From contig NZ_PPSW01000026.1 of NCBI RefSeq assembly GCF_005876835.1, forward strand, positions 1 through 64,000: 64,000 bases of DNA, in the 5' to 3' direction. The DNA is from Pseudoalteromonas phenolica (GTDB lineage: Bacteria > Pseudomonadota > Gammaproteobacteria > Enterobacterales > Alteromonadaceae). A program made the translations under genes and the position numbers. This document shows, one piece after another, positions 8,642 through 18,735 of this stretch. Positions within the stretch are counted from its first letter, which is position 1. Every line of letters begins with the position of its first letter. The notes under the pieces were generated by a model, which saw only the letters and a program-made list of their open reading frames with translations, had not been told where the DNA came from and ran no database searches.

Positions 8642-8679
8642 GTTTCGTTTCGTAACTTTTTCGAAAGTTTAAACGAAAC
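8642..8679 (-). promoter_or_regulatory. candidate DeoR-family operator
   Basis: GTTTCGTTT (8642-8650) and AAACGAAAC (8671-8679) are perfect inverted repeats around a central TTCGAA palindrome (8660-8665). TTCG/CGAA half-sites are typical of GlpR/DeoR-type operators. The array ends 27 bp before the regulator gene, the position expected for self-repression. Confidence 0.6.
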
Positions 8680-8890
8680 CTTTACTATTAGGCAAGTTTT
8701 AATTGAACGATTTTTATTCTAGTAATAAAAAATTCAATATGAAGTAAAAAGTGACGTGTTTAAGGAAGAAAAATGGCTTACTTGGGCATAAAACCAGCAA
8801 GCCATCGAGTAGGAAATAGGTACAAAAATATTATACTGTTAAGTTCCGTTATCGGATCCCAATTAATAGGCTCCAGTTAATGAGTTCCAG

Positions 8891-9187
8891 TTAATGGGCC
8901 AAATGCACCATCATCTTACAACGCTCATTTTTAGAATTACCTATCATCTCGTCATAGGCAGTTTCCATTTCAAAAATCGCACTTTCAGCACCAAGTTCTG
9001 CCAAAGTGACTTCGGCTTCGCGCATTGAGTTAAAAGTTTCAGTGCCACCCTTTCTGTCCTCTAGTAAGTAATAATTACCTTGCGTATCAACGCCACCCGC
9101 AAGGTAATGATTAGAGTCGGCATAGCTTAAGATAACAGCGACTAGGTTTTGCTCTTCAAACTGCATTTTCAATTCGGTTGCTTGCAT
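8891..9187 (-). CDS. small DUF6482-like protein
   Basis: A 98-residue acidic protein with a beta-rich core (LVAVILSYADSNHYLAGGVDTQGNYYLLEDRKGG) and a helical C-terminal part (SMREAEVTLAELGAESAIFEMETAYDEMIG). It resembles the small uncharacterised DUF6482 proteins of marine gammaproteobacteria, but this is a pattern-based guess. A GGTGAG ribosome site precedes the ATG. It stands alone between the DeoR gene and the ABC operon on the same strand. The CCAGTTAATG decamer occurs twice just after its stop (8872-8900), of unknown meaning. Confidence 0.6.
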   Translation of the reverse strand: MQATELKMQFEEQNLVAVILSYADSNHYLAGGVDTQGNYYLLEDRKGGTETFNSMREAEVTLAELGAESAIFEMETAYDEMIGNSKNERCKMMVHLAH

Positions 9188-9273
9188 AACTCACCTCTGA
9201 CCAACAAGTGTTATTTAAGTGTAGTAATTAAACGAAGCAAACACCGACTTTGTTCACTTTTTATCCAGCCATG

Positions 9274-11676
9274 TTATTCATACCTTAAGATCTGAGCAGG
9301 TCGAATACTCGCAGCTTTAAATGTAAGGCCCGCCACAGTTAACCAAGTGATTAAACTAATAAGCAAAGAAGCAACCATATAAACCCAAATACTGTGCGTA
9401 ACTCTTTGCTCAAAACTCGCTAGCCAATCACTCAATATCAAGAAGCAAATAGGCCAAGCGATCGCACATCCTAGCAGTACAAGCAATATAAACTCTTTGG
9501 CAAGCCCATTAATGATCACCAAACGGCTTGCCCCCAGTACCTTGCGTACAGCCACCTCTTTTTGACGCTGCTTAACAATAAACCCAGTTAAGCCAAACAC
9601 GCCCATCAAAATAAGAACTAGTGAAATAACACCGCCGATAGCTACCACCTCAGATAGTTTTTGTTGCTCGCGATAAAGCGCTTGATAGTCATCTTCAAGT
9701 AAGGTGATGTCGACAGGTGCAATGTTCAAGCGCGCTTTAACGAAGTTTTGTAAATCGAGTTTTAGTTGGGCATCGTTCGGGTTTTCAACTTTAACCAGTA
9801 ACGAATACGTGCCGCCTACACCCAAACCATTCACAAACACCACAGGGGCGCCTTGATGATTAACCGGCCCAACTTTTATGTCTTTAACCACACCCACTAT
9901 GGTGCCTGTTGCATTCGAAAATGGTCCGGCAAAAAATGAAATTGGTTTGGCTATTGCTTCTTCCGGGCTGCTGAATCCTAGCGTATTGAGCACAGATTCA
10001 GGCACGATAATACTGCCTTGCTCTGTGTCTCGGTTGAACCTGCCTGATGCAAACTCGTCAGAAAAATCGCGACCAGCCAACAAGGTTAACCCCAAAGTTT
10101 CAACCACTTTACCATGTACCCCTGCAAGCGATAACGAAAGCGGTGTGTCTGGTGTTTGAGGGAGCTTAACGAAGAGACCAGCGTTGGTAGACTGTGTGAT
10201 TGAGAAGTCCAAGGCCACACCGGCTGTCACACCTGGAATAGACTCAATGCTTGCCAATAGTGATGCGCTTTGCTCTCCATATAATGCTTTTTGCGGCATA
10301 TTATTCATCACTAGTTGCTGCGACTTTTGATAATTCACAGGTAGAGAGTGTAAAAAATGCAGTTGCTTACTCAACATCATAGCGCTTATTAGTAAACCCA
10401 CCGACAAGCCCATTTGCAGCAATAATAAAGCCTTTCTGATCCATACACCTTGTCGACCTTGTTTTAGCTCACCATTCAGAATGGCTTTAGTGTTAAATCC
10501 GGCCATGTACACGCTCGGGTATAACCCCGACAACACACCAATCCCTGTTGCCAGCGCAAATACCTGTCCCAACCAAATCGGCCACTCCAGTGCTGGCAAT
10601 GGTCGGCCAATCAGCTGCATAAAGCTAGGCATAAATAGCTCAACCAACACACAGGCCACTAACATAGCGAACCATGCCAGTAAGATAGACTCACTCATAA
10701 ATTGGGTAATCAGCTGAGTACGCGTCGCGCCCATGGCTTTGCGTACACCAATCTCTTTGGCACGATTAGAGGACTGCGCGACACTGAAGTTGACATAATT
10801 CACACATGAGATGATTAATAAAACCAACGCCATAACTGCACAGATCGTCACAGATGTGGCGTCTCCGCCTATTTTCATATCTTGGGCAAAATTAGGTCCT
10901 AAATGAATGTCTTTGATAGGTTGCAACCAATAATGAATGTTTTGCCATTGCCAAATTTGCGCATAGATTTCTGTTGCCGACTGCGCAACCAATTCCATAT
11001 TGGTATTAGGTAATAGCGCAACATAGGTGTGCATTACATTACCGCGAATGCCCATATAGGGTTCAATGCTGGTTAATGAATGAAAATAGAAATGACTATT
11101 CACAGGAAGATCGGCAAACACCGCACTGACCGTAAGCAGTCGATTGTTCCTTTGTAGTTTTAAGGTACGGCCGATTATCTTATCTGGCGTAGCAAAAGCC
11201 CCAAACAAGCGCGTAGCTTCAGACCTTGATAACGCTATTTTTTCGGGTGTATTCAGGGTTGTTGTAAGATCGCCTGCCAGCACATCAATATTGACTAACT
11301 TGGCTAGATTTGGGGTGGCAGCGTAGTTTGCAGCGAGCTGAAATGCATTATTGCCAATCGCTACTTTATCGTCGCTGACCATTTGCGTTTTCAATAAATA
11401 AAAAACCGACTCTACCCCTGGAATATCGAGCAACTGCTGATGTGCCCTTGGGGTGGTAAGAATATATTCGTTGCCATTCTCTTGGGCATGCATCACCAGT
11501 CGATAGTGATTTTGCTGATCCGGCTGGCCTTGTTCAAAAGACAATTCATGCTGAATAAAAAGCCCAATCAACATTAGCATGGCCATACCTAGACTTAGCC
11601 CAACCAAACTCAACAAGGCGTGTTGTTTATGCTGTGCAAAACTTCTTAAAGCGGTCGAAACATATGACGCTAACAT
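9274..11676 (-). CDS. MacB/FtsX-type ABC transporter permease (third copy)
   Basis: An 800-residue inner-membrane protein built as two MacB-PCD/FtsX units: an N-terminal transmembrane helix (HALLSLVGLSLGMAMLMLIGLF), a periplasmic domain, three membrane helices beginning near residue 280 (VTICAVMALVLLIISCVNYVNFSVAQS with the GVRKAMGATR coupling motif), a second N-terminal-like helix (~415), a second periplasmic domain and a final three-helix FtsX block with AVRKVLGASR. MacB-type permeases act as mechanotransmitters that use ATP hydrolysis to drive a periplasmic adaptor/TolC system. It is the last gene of the operon and is paralogous to the two permeases before it. Ribosome site GGAGCA. Substrate unknown. 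Confidence 0.9.
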   Translation of the reverse strand: MLASYVSTALRSFAQHKQHALLSLVGLSLGMAMLMLIGLFIQHELSFEQGQPDQQNHYRLVMHAQENGNEYILTTPRAHQQLLDIPGVESVFYLLKTQMVSDDKVAIGNNAFQLAANYAATPNLAKLVNIDVLAGDLTTTLNTPEKIALSRSEATRLFGAFATPDKIIGRTLKLQRNNRLLTVSAVFADLPVNSHFYFHSLTSIEPYMGIRGNVMHTYVALLPNTNMELVAQSATEIYAQIWQWQNIHYWLQPIKDIHLGPNFAQDMKIGGDATSVTICAVMALVLLIISCVNYVNFSVAQSSNRAKEIGVRKAMGATRTQLITQFMSESILLAWFAMLVACVLVELFMPSFMQLIGRPLPALEWPIWLGQVFALATGIGVLSGLYPSVYMAGFNTKAILNGELKQGRQGVWIRKALLLLQMGLSVGLLISAMMLSKQLHFLHSLPVNYQKSQQLVMNNMPQKALYGEQSASLLASIESIPGVTAGVALDFSITQSTNAGLFVKLPQTPDTPLSLSLAGVHGKVVETLGLTLLAGRDFSDEFASGRFNRDTEQGSIIVPESVLNTLGFSSPEEAIAKPISFFAGPFSNATGTIVGVVKDIKVGPVNHQGAPVVFVNGLGVGGTYSLLVKVENPNDAQLKLDLQNFVKARLNIAPVDITLLEDDYQALYREQQKLSEVVAIGGVISLVLILMGVFGLTGFIVKQRQKEVAVRKVLGASRLVIINGLAKEFILLVLLGCAIAWPICFLILSDWLASFEQRVTHSIWVYMVASLLISLITWLTVAGLTFKAASIRPAQILRYE

Positions 11677-11712
11677 ACTGTGCTCCTTTTTGACTGCTGT
11701 ATATCTGAGTTG

Positions 11713-14136
11713 TTATTCATAACGTAAAATTTCTGATGGGCGCGCACTGGCAGCTTTAAATGCTAACGCTGCAACGGTGAGCCAAGTGAATACAGCCACA
11801 ATGAGGCTTGCCAAGCCATACACCCAAATGGTTTGCTCAATGCGGTCGTTAAAGCCTTGCAGCCAGTTATCCATGAACCAATAAGCAAATGGTAAGGCGA
11901 TTACTGCTGCTGCAAACACTATGATTAGAAACTCGCGAGCGAGTAGATTCACTAAACTGAAGCGTGTTGCCCCGAGCACTTTTCTTATTGCTAATTGTTT
12001 TTGCTGACGTTTTGCTGCAAATGCTGCGAGTCCAAATAAGCCTAGGCAACTCAAAAGTATGGCTAGCACAGAGAAGTTTCGGATCAGCACAAACAAGTCT
12101 TGCTCGATGCGATAAACTTTAGCCAAGTCTTGCTGCATCAAGCTAAATTGCGGATCGACGGTTAAGTTAAACTGTTTTAAAAGTTGGCGTAACTGATTAA
12201 GTAACTGTGGAAGGTTTGCTTGCTCGGTGCTTATCACCAATCGAACCGTGGATTGCGAACTGTATCCCGCTGAAAATGACACTGGCAGCCAATCATCTTT
12301 AGCCGACCCCACTTTGATGTCTTTTACTACACCGACAATGGTTGCACTGACGTTGCGATAAAGCCCCTGAACTTGCAGCCCCACTACTTCACTCACATTG
12401 TCATAGCCTGCGCGTTTGGCCATTTGTTCGGTCACCAAAATAGCCATTGCCTGAGGCGCTTCTTCATCTGACTGATCACCTGACGCTTTATTTACTTTAT
12501 TTAAATAGTGCAGCCAATCACTCTGAAATTCTGGTAAAAAGTCTCGGCCAGCGAGTAGTGTTAGACCTAGAGTTTCGACGGCATGAAAACCAGTGCCGAT
12601 AGTCGGTGGCAATTCGCTTTCTTCATAGCCGTTTGGCCAACGGAAATAAAAGCTTTCTAAAATGCTGTCGGTTAAGTCAGTATCGGTTGTTGTAACTTGA
12701 GTAACGCCTGGCAGCGCACGGATCTCATTGAGTATTGCATGTTCTGTTTCCATGAGTTGCTTGCTGCTTAAATCGTGTATCACGATGCGATCAGTCGCGT
12801 CATAGCCTACCGACAAGCTTTGTAAGAACGACAACTGCTGCAAACTCACTAGCGTACAAACAATCAAGGCCATTGCCATCGCAGACTGAAAGACCAATAA
12901 ACCTTTTCGAACCAGCTGGCCTGCTTTTAATTGCCCGGCAAGCAATGAGTTTAACGGCGCGCGTGCGACACAATACGCAGGGTAAGCACCTGAAATAAAT
13001 GCTAATAAAACGGTTATAGCTATGATCACTGCAAACTCTGAAGCTCCCCACACTAAGTCGAGCGGTCGATTTGCAAAGTTACTAAAGCTTGGCAAAAGCA
13101 GTTCAACCCAACACACCGCAAGTAAAGTGGCATACATCACCATCAATAAGGCTTCTAACAAGAATTGGGTTATGAGCTGTCGTTTGCTCGCCCCCAAAGT
13201 CTTACGCATGGCGATCTCTTTGCTGCGATACAACAATTGCGACACCGCTATATTAATGTAATTGGCTGCGGCAATGGCGAGTAATAAAACACTCAGCGAT
13301 ACACTCAAAGTGACTAAAAAAGCAGAACCACCCGCTTTTAATTCAAATGGCGAATGGGCTTTAAAGTAAACTTCTCGCATTGGCACTAAACGGTATTCAA
13401 GCTGACTGTTTTTGAGTTGGTATTTTTCAATGAGCCGATCAGCTAGCTGCTTTTCTATCGCTTTTAAATCAGCGTTGTGTAGAGTTTTGAGATAAATATA
13501 GCTAGAAATGTCGCTATGTTCTGTGAAATCGATGGGTACTAAAGCGTGAAACAAAAAGTGACTATTATCAGGTAAGTCTTCAAAAATGGCTTTAACGGTA
13601 CAGCGTTTTGCCTCGATCAGAATCGTTTGCCCGAGTGCACCTTCTGCACTGCCAAATAGTCGCTCTGCTTCACTGCGACTCAAAGCAATCTGCTGAGGTG
13701 CCGAAAGAGCCGCTTCAAGGTCGCCTAAAATCACAGAGATATTTACAAAATCACGAATATTCTTGGCTGTACCGTACAGGTTGTTTAGCTTAAATGCCTG
13801 ATCAGCAATTTTTATATGCTCAGATAACAAGTCACTATCAACCACATCGGCGAGTATAAAAAGATCGGCGACATCACTTCGTGTTGTTAAAGTTTGCGCG
13901 ATGTTCACCATAGTCAGTGGAATTTCTTCTAACCCTGGTACATTCACATCAAGATGCAAACGATATACTTGCTGATGATCGGGCTGCATTTCATCAAACG
14001 ACAACTCATATTCAGCAAATAATGCCACCAGTAGTGCGGCTGCCAAACCAATGCTTAACCCAAAGACATTCAATAACGAGTAAAACTTATGTTGCTTGAA
14101 TACTCGAAATGCTGTTGTTACATGTGATATCAACAT
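11713..14136 (-). CDS. MacB/FtsX-type ABC transporter permease (second copy)
   Basis: An 807-residue paralogue of the flanking permeases, with the same two MacB-PCD/FtsX repeats: N-terminal helix SLLNVFGLSIGLAAALLVALFAEYELSFDEMQPD in outline, first FtsX block with AMRKTLGASKRQL, second with AIRKVLGATRFSL, and the shared C-terminal signature AFKAASARPSEILRYE. The periplasmic segments diverge from the sister copies, consistent with hetero-oligomers or different substrates. It starts 36 bp before the third permease; GGTGAG precedes the ATG. No ATP-binding domain of its own, so it relies on the ATPase of this operon. Confidence 0.9.
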   Translation of the reverse strand: MLISHVTTAFRVFKQHKFYSLLNVFGLSIGLAAALLVALFAEYELSFDEMQPDHQQVYRLHLDVNVPGLEEIPLTMVNIAQTLTTRSDVADLFILADVVDSDLLSEHIKIADQAFKLNNLYGTAKNIRDFVNISVILGDLEAALSAPQQIALSRSEAERLFGSAEGALGQTILIEAKRCTVKAIFEDLPDNSHFLFHALVPIDFTEHSDISSYIYLKTLHNADLKAIEKQLADRLIEKYQLKNSQLEYRLVPMREVYFKAHSPFELKAGGSAFLVTLSVSLSVLLLAIAAANYINIAVSQLLYRSKEIAMRKTLGASKRQLITQFLLEALLMVMYATLLAVCWVELLLPSFSNFANRPLDLVWGASEFAVIIAITVLLAFISGAYPAYCVARAPLNSLLAGQLKAGQLVRKGLLVFQSAMAMALIVCTLVSLQQLSFLQSLSVGYDATDRIVIHDLSSKQLMETEHAILNEIRALPGVTQVTTTDTDLTDSILESFYFRWPNGYEESELPPTIGTGFHAVETLGLTLLAGRDFLPEFQSDWLHYLNKVNKASGDQSDEEAPQAMAILVTEQMAKRAGYDNVSEVVGLQVQGLYRNVSATIVGVVKDIKVGSAKDDWLPVSFSAGYSSQSTVRLVISTEQANLPQLLNQLRQLLKQFNLTVDPQFSLMQQDLAKVYRIEQDLFVLIRNFSVLAILLSCLGLFGLAAFAAKRQQKQLAIRKVLGATRFSLVNLLAREFLIIVFAAAVIALPFAYWFMDNWLQGFNDRIEQTIWVYGLASLIVAVFTWLTVAALAFKAASARPSEILRYE

Positions 14137-14218
14137 ATCTCACCCATAGACCTTACTCTCACCCAAAAATGGCCTATCAGTTACACCGATAGACCATGCT
14201 TTTGGCTAGTAAACTTTA

Positions 14219-16615
14219 TTATTCATATCGTAGAATTAACGAAGGACGCGTACTGGCGGCTTTGAAAGCGAGGCTCGCCACAGTAACCCAAGTGATACCT
14301 GCAACGACTATCGCTGCAATACCATATACCCAAACTGTTTGGTCGATGCGGTCGTTAAAGTTGGCTAACCAGTCGCCAACCAGTAAATAAGTTACTGGGT
14401 AGGCAATGGCGATACTCACACCCACTAAAACTAAGAACTCTTTCGCTAGAATATTCACAATACTGATACGTGATGCGCCTAATACTTTGCGAACCGCAAC
14501 TTCTTTTTGACGACGGGCTGCTGCGAATGACGCCAAACCAAACGTACCTAAACAAGTTAAGAACACCGCAAGGGCTGTAAAAATAAGCACCACTTGAGAG
14601 ATGCGCTCATCACCTCTTAATACCGCTTTGTAGCTGTCAGACAGTAATTCGATTTTAGGTTCGAACACATTGGCATGTTGAGCTAAAACTTCAGCAGCTT
14701 GCTGTCTAATACTCAATGCATTTTGTGGATTTACCGTTAACACCACTTCTGAGGTAGGATTTAAGTAATTGAAGCCAAGCAGGAACATGATGTCTGTATT
14801 GGCATTTTGTGCATTACCTATTTTTACATCAGCAACGACTCCAATCACGCGCATATCAACATTACGACCTACATCTTTGATTGATTTACCTAAAATATCG
14901 GCAACATTGGTAAAGCCAGCTTGCTTTGCCACCGTTTCAGTTACAATCGTGCCAACATATGTGATGCCATCAACTCTGTTCGCCCAATCACCAGCAAATT
15001 CACGACTAAAGTCACGCCCAGCAAGTAATTCTAGCCCTAGGCTTTTAACAACTTCAAAGCTAGTACCAACCACTGGTGTTATACCGCCAGACTCTTCGCC
15101 GTTTGGCCATGTTGGCCTAAGCGTATTATTGATTGAGCGGGTCAATTGCGTGTCGATAACGCCCAGATGTTGCACTCCTTCAATCGCAAGTAACTTATTG
15201 ACGACCGCACTAGGCTGCTGAGTAAACACCTCTCCAACAGGCACTTCAGAAATAACTAGACGCTGTGCAGTTTGGTAGCCTAGTGGCAAGCTTTGTAAAT
15301 GCGATAATTGCTGTAGTAATGTAGCAGAGCCAATAATCAACCCTATGGCTAAAGAGGCTTGAAAGGTAAGTAAGCTTTTACGAACCCAAATCGCAGTACT
15401 ACCACGCTGTAAATCACCACTTAATACACGTTTGGCACTGAATGATGAAATGAAGAACGCAGGGTATAGGCCTGCCAACACGCCAACAGCAATCGCAACA
15501 ATCACAATGCCCACACCAAAACTTGATGCATAGTTAAGTACCAATTCGCGATCAACTAAGTTGTTAAAGCTAGGTATAACTAACTCAACTAACACACAAG
15601 CCAACATCATAGACAGCACTGCAACCAACACAGACTCAGACAAGAACTGGCCCACTAGCTGAGTTTTGCTCGCACCCAATGCTTTACGAACACCTACTTC
15701 TTTTGCACGCTTCGTCGATTGCGCTACGGTCATATTGATAAAGTTAAAACTCGCGATCAAAACAAGTAAAATACTTAAGCCAACACAGATGGTTACCACT
15801 TGTTTAGTGCCACCTGTTTTCATCTCAAACGGTGATTTAGCAGTTAAATGCAGGTCGAGTATTGAGTGAAGCTCTATAAATATCCTACCTTTGAAATCAC
15901 CGGTAAATGCCTGCTCAGTCAATTGCTTTTCTAGTGCTGGAATATCAGTGCCTGGCGTCAATTTTAAATAAACATAATGAGACGTTTGAAATAGGTTTTC
16001 AGAAATATGCTCTGCATACACTAAAGCTTGAAAACCAAAATGAGTATTATCTGGCAAGTCCGCAAAAACCGCTCTGACTGTATAACTGCCGTTTGCATGA
16101 TTTAAAGTCTCACCAACGACATTCACAGTGCCGAAAATGCGAAGCGCTTCAGATTCGCTCAACGCTAAGCTGTTAGGGGTGCTCATAGCTTCTTTAATGT
16201 TTCCTGCAAGCACATCCATGGCAATAAAGTCTTCAATATTTGCGGTTGCAGCGTAGAGATTATTAAGCTTGAACCCCTCATTATTGTGCTTCACATCTAC
16301 TTCAGCTTCACGAGTAAACTCGACCATTTTTAACGCAAATACATCTTCTACTTGGCTAAAATCTAATGCCTGTGTACCCCGTGTATAACTATAAATAGGG
16401 ATAGTACCCAAACCCAGTTTTGAATAATCTTGGGCTACACGATAAACACGATCTGCATCAGGTTGCTGTTTATCAAAAGACAATTCATTTTTCGCAAACA
16501 ATGCCACTAAAATTGCCGCTGCCAGGCCCACACTCAAGCCAATTACATTTAATAAAAAGTGTTGTTTTTGTTGCTTAAAGGCACGAAGTGCCGTGATTAG
16601 GTAATTAAATATCAT
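14219..16615 (-). CDS. MacB/FtsX-type ABC transporter permease (first copy)
   Basis: A 798-residue permease with duplicated MacB-PCD/FtsX architecture (FLLNVIGLSVGLAAAILVALFAKNELSFDKQQPD region in outline, GVRKALGASKTQL, AVRKVLGASRISI, ending FKAASTRPSLILRYE). Its ATG lies two bases after the stop of the ATPase gene, so translational coupling is likely and this copy is the best candidate for the primary partner. It has two periplasmic loops of about 230 residues each. The substrate cannot be read from sequence; families of this type export peptides, lipids, siderophores or drugs, or only transduce force to periplasmic enzymes. Confidence 0.91.
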   Translation of the reverse strand: MIFNYLITALRAFKQQKQHFLLNVIGLSVGLAAAILVALFAKNELSFDKQQPDADRVYRVAQDYSKLGLGTIPIYSYTRGTQALDFSQVEDVFALKMVEFTREAEVDVKHNNEGFKLNNLYAATANIEDFIAMDVLAGNIKEAMSTPNSLALSESEALRIFGTVNVVGETLNHANGSYTVRAVFADLPDNTHFGFQALVYAEHISENLFQTSHYVYLKLTPGTDIPALEKQLTEQAFTGDFKGRIFIELHSILDLHLTAKSPFEMKTGGTKQVVTICVGLSILLVLIASFNFINMTVAQSTKRAKEVGVRKALGASKTQLVGQFLSESVLVAVLSMMLACVLVELVIPSFNNLVDRELVLNYASSFGVGIVIVAIAVGVLAGLYPAFFISSFSAKRVLSGDLQRGSTAIWVRKSLLTFQASLAIGLIIGSATLLQQLSHLQSLPLGYQTAQRLVISEVPVGEVFTQQPSAVVNKLLAIEGVQHLGVIDTQLTRSINNTLRPTWPNGEESGGITPVVGTSFEVVKSLGLELLAGRDFSREFAGDWANRVDGITYVGTIVTETVAKQAGFTNVADILGKSIKDVGRNVDMRVIGVVADVKIGNAQNANTDIMFLLGFNYLNPTSEVVLTVNPQNALSIRQQAAEVLAQHANVFEPKIELLSDSYKAVLRGDERISQVVLIFTALAVFLTCLGTFGLASFAAARRQKEVAVRKVLGASRISIVNILAKEFLVLVGVSIAIAYPVTYLLVGDWLANFNDRIDQTVWVYGIAAIVVAGITWVTVASLAFKAASTRPSLILRYE

Positions 16616-16617
16616 AA

Positions 16618-17325
16618 CTATGCAACCTCGCTTTCTAGTCCATGAGGAACATTATTGGCTTTATCTAACATGATTTGGCCATCCAACAGGCGCACTAAAC
16701 GGTCAGCATACGCGCCTTCTTTTTCTGAGTGAGTTACCATGATCACCGTTGTGCCTTCGCGGTTTAGTTCGCGCAGCATGGCCATCACTTCTTCGCCGTT
16801 TTTAGAATCTAGGTTACCGGTAGGTTCATCGGCTAATACCAGTTTAGGATTGATCACTAAAGCACGGGCAACTGCCACACGTTGCTGCTGACCGCCTGAT
16901 AGTTGCTGTGGTAGATGATCGGCACGGTGGTCGATAGCAACACGTTTTAAGATGGCTTCAACACGCTGTTTTCGCTCACTTTTAGAGATATTTTGGTATT
17001 GCAGTGGCAGTTCGACGTTTTCGAATACTGTAAGTTCGTCAATCAGGTTAAAGCTCTGAAATACAAAGCCAATTGAAGCTTTGCGTAATTGTGATAACTG
17101 CTTTTCGCTATAGCCCGCGATGTCGGTACCATCAAAATCAAAACTGCCTGAACTCGGTGAATCCAACATGCCTAAAATAGACAGTAAAGTTGATTTACCA
17201 CAGCCAGAAGGGCCCATGATAGCGACAAATTCACCTTGTTCTACGTTTAGATTAATGTCGTTTAAAGCGGTTGTTTCAACGTCTTGAGTACGGAATACGC
17301 GATTTAATTTAGTTAATTTGATCAT
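16618..17325 (-). CDS. ABC transporter ATP-binding protein (MacB/LolD type)
   Basis: A 235-residue nucleotide-binding subunit with Walker A GPSGCGKST (about residues 39-47), Q-loop FVFQSFNLIDELT, signature LSGGQQQR, Walker B LVLADEPTGNLDS and switch histidine in MVTHS. The FNLIDELTVFENVELPL pattern after the Q-loop is that of the MacB/LolD/FtsE group that works with FtsX-like permeases. It follows the adaptor gene by 11 bp and precedes the first permease by two. It must serve all three permeases, since no other ATPase is encoded in the operon. Confidence 0.96.
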   Translation of the reverse strand: MIKLTKLNRVFRTQDVETTALNDINLNVEQGEFVAIMGPSGCGKSTLLSILGMLDSPSSGSFDFDGTDIAGYSEKQLSQLRKASIGFVFQSFNLIDELTVFENVELPLQYQNISKSERKQRVEAILKRVAIDHRADHLPQQLSGGQQQRVAVARALVINPKLVLADEPTGNLDSKNGEEVMAMLRELNREGTTVIMVTHSEKEGAYADRLVRLLDGQIMLDKANNVPHGLESEVA

Positions 17326-17336
17326 GGGTCTGGTCC

Positions 17337-18587
17337 TTAAAATTTTAATGTCTGTGCTTTATCAAAGTTGCTGTAGCCTGAGGTGATCACTCGCTCACCC
17401 ACATTTAAGCCATCGAGCACTTCGTAATAATTTTGATTTTTCTTGCCTAAACGAATGGTACGACGCTCTGCTGTTGTGCCATCGCTTGATAGTACGTACA
17501 CCCAATTACCGCCTGAACTGGTAAAGAACGCGCCGCGTTTTAGTAATAATGCGTTGTCTTTGTTGCCGCCTAGCATCAGCTCAACGTCGATACTTTGGCC
17601 GCGTTTAATATCTTGTTGGCCACTTGGTAGTGCTACTTCAACCTGAAACTGCGACTGGGTCACCCGGCTGTCTATTTTGCTCACTTTTGCCATCACGCTG
17701 CCGCTATCTAAGTGCACGTTAACGTCCATGCCCTTTTGAACTTGGTTTAAGTAGAATTCATCTAAGCGCACAACTAATTTGTATTCATTTGGAATATCGA
17801 TTTGACCAAGGCGAGCGCCGCGATTTTTTGATGCACCCATTTCTACATCAAGCTCACTCAAGTAACCCGACACAGGCGCTTTTATTAATAAGTTATCTAA
17901 ATTTGCGCGGGCAAACTGTAAGTTTTTCTGTAGCATTTCGGCGCTATCTTCTAGCTGCTCGACTTGCACCTTACGAATTGAGTTTTCTTGCTTTTGACGC
18001 TCTAAGGTCAGCTCTTTTCTCGCTTTGTAGTAAGCTAAATCTTCTGAAATTTCAGAAAGTCTATCTTGAGCTAATACCCCGCGCTCAACCAGTGGCTTAG
18101 ATTGCTTATAACGACGTTCTAAATGGGTAAGTTGTAAATCGATTTCTAATAAATCACGACGCAAATTCAAACGACTGGTTTCCATGTTCATTTGTGTATT
18201 GCGTAAGAAGTTAAGCTGCTCAGTCACCTGCGCTTCGCGGCTCATTACGTCTAGCTGTAAGCTGGTGTTACTCAAACGCACCAAAGGCTGACCTTTAGTC
18301 ACATAAGTACCCTGTTCAACTAAACGCTCTTCAACCTGTCCGCCCGCAATCGTGTCTAAGTAGATGGTAGTTTTTGGCACAACCTGACCTCGAAGGCTTA
18401 ACGCATCGACAAACGCGCCCTGCTCAACCGCATTAATGGTGACACTGCTTAGAGATAAGTTTTGACTGCGACCCGATGACGAGTCTGTAAATGCAAACGC
18501 TGCAGCAGCAATGCTCAGCAGTGCACCCGCAGCAACCGCTTTCTTAAGATGTTTTTGTAATCCTGAACGTTCAATTTTCTTATCCAT
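17337..18587 (-). CDS. HlyD/MacA-family periplasmic adaptor subunit
   Basis: A 416-residue membrane-fusion protein: short cytosolic N-terminus, one membrane anchor (AVAAGALLSIAAAAFAFTD), a biotinyl-lipoyl half-motif (IYLDTIAGGQVEERLVEQGTYVTKGQPLVRL), a long alpha-hairpin coiled coil (~residues 110-225), the second lipoyl half (LLIKAPVSGYLSELDVEMGA) and beta-barrel/membrane-proximal domains. It would bridge the ABC permeases to a TolC-like outer-membrane channel, not encoded here. It is the first gene of the operon, with TAGAGG before the ATG, and lies downstream of a candidate sigma-54 promoter. Confidence 0.93.
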   Translation of the reverse strand: MDKKIERSGLQKHLKKAVAAGALLSIAAAAFAFTDSSSGRSQNLSLSSVTINAVEQGAFVDALSLRGQVVPKTTIYLDTIAGGQVEERLVEQGTYVTKGQPLVRLSNTSLQLDVMSREAQVTEQLNFLRNTQMNMETSRLNLRRDLLEIDLQLTHLERRYKQSKPLVERGVLAQDRLSEISEDLAYYKARKELTLERQKQENSIRKVQVEQLEDSAEMLQKNLQFARANLDNLLIKAPVSGYLSELDVEMGASKNRGARLGQIDIPNEYKLVVRLDEFYLNQVQKGMDVNVHLDSGSVMAKVSKIDSRVTQSQFQVEVALPSGQQDIKRGQSIDVELMLGGNKDNALLLKRGAFFTSSGGNWVYVLSSDGTTAERRTIRLGKKNQNYYEVLDGLNVGERVITSGYSNFDKAQTLKF

Positions 18588-18660
18588 AGCACACCTCTAA
18601 ATCGTTGAGAGTTTGGTCGATGTTCGTTTCGACAACTAAGTCCGAATATGGCAGAGATAA

Positions 18661-18676
18661 ATCAAACACTATGCCA
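18661..18676 (-). promoter_or_regulatory. candidate sigma-54 promoter of the ABC operon
   Basis: Read on the minus strand the 16 bases are TGGCATAGTGTTTGAT, against the -24/-12 consensus TGGCAYR-N4-TTGCW: all of the -24 box and four of five -12 positions match (GA in place of GC). It lies 73 bp upstream of the adaptor start, beside a divergently encoded sigma-54 activator. Confidence 0.6.
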
Positions 18677-18735
18677 ACTTTTAAACACTTAAAAATCAAT
18701 CACTTAAAAAATTTGTGTTTTCATAAATAATTAGA

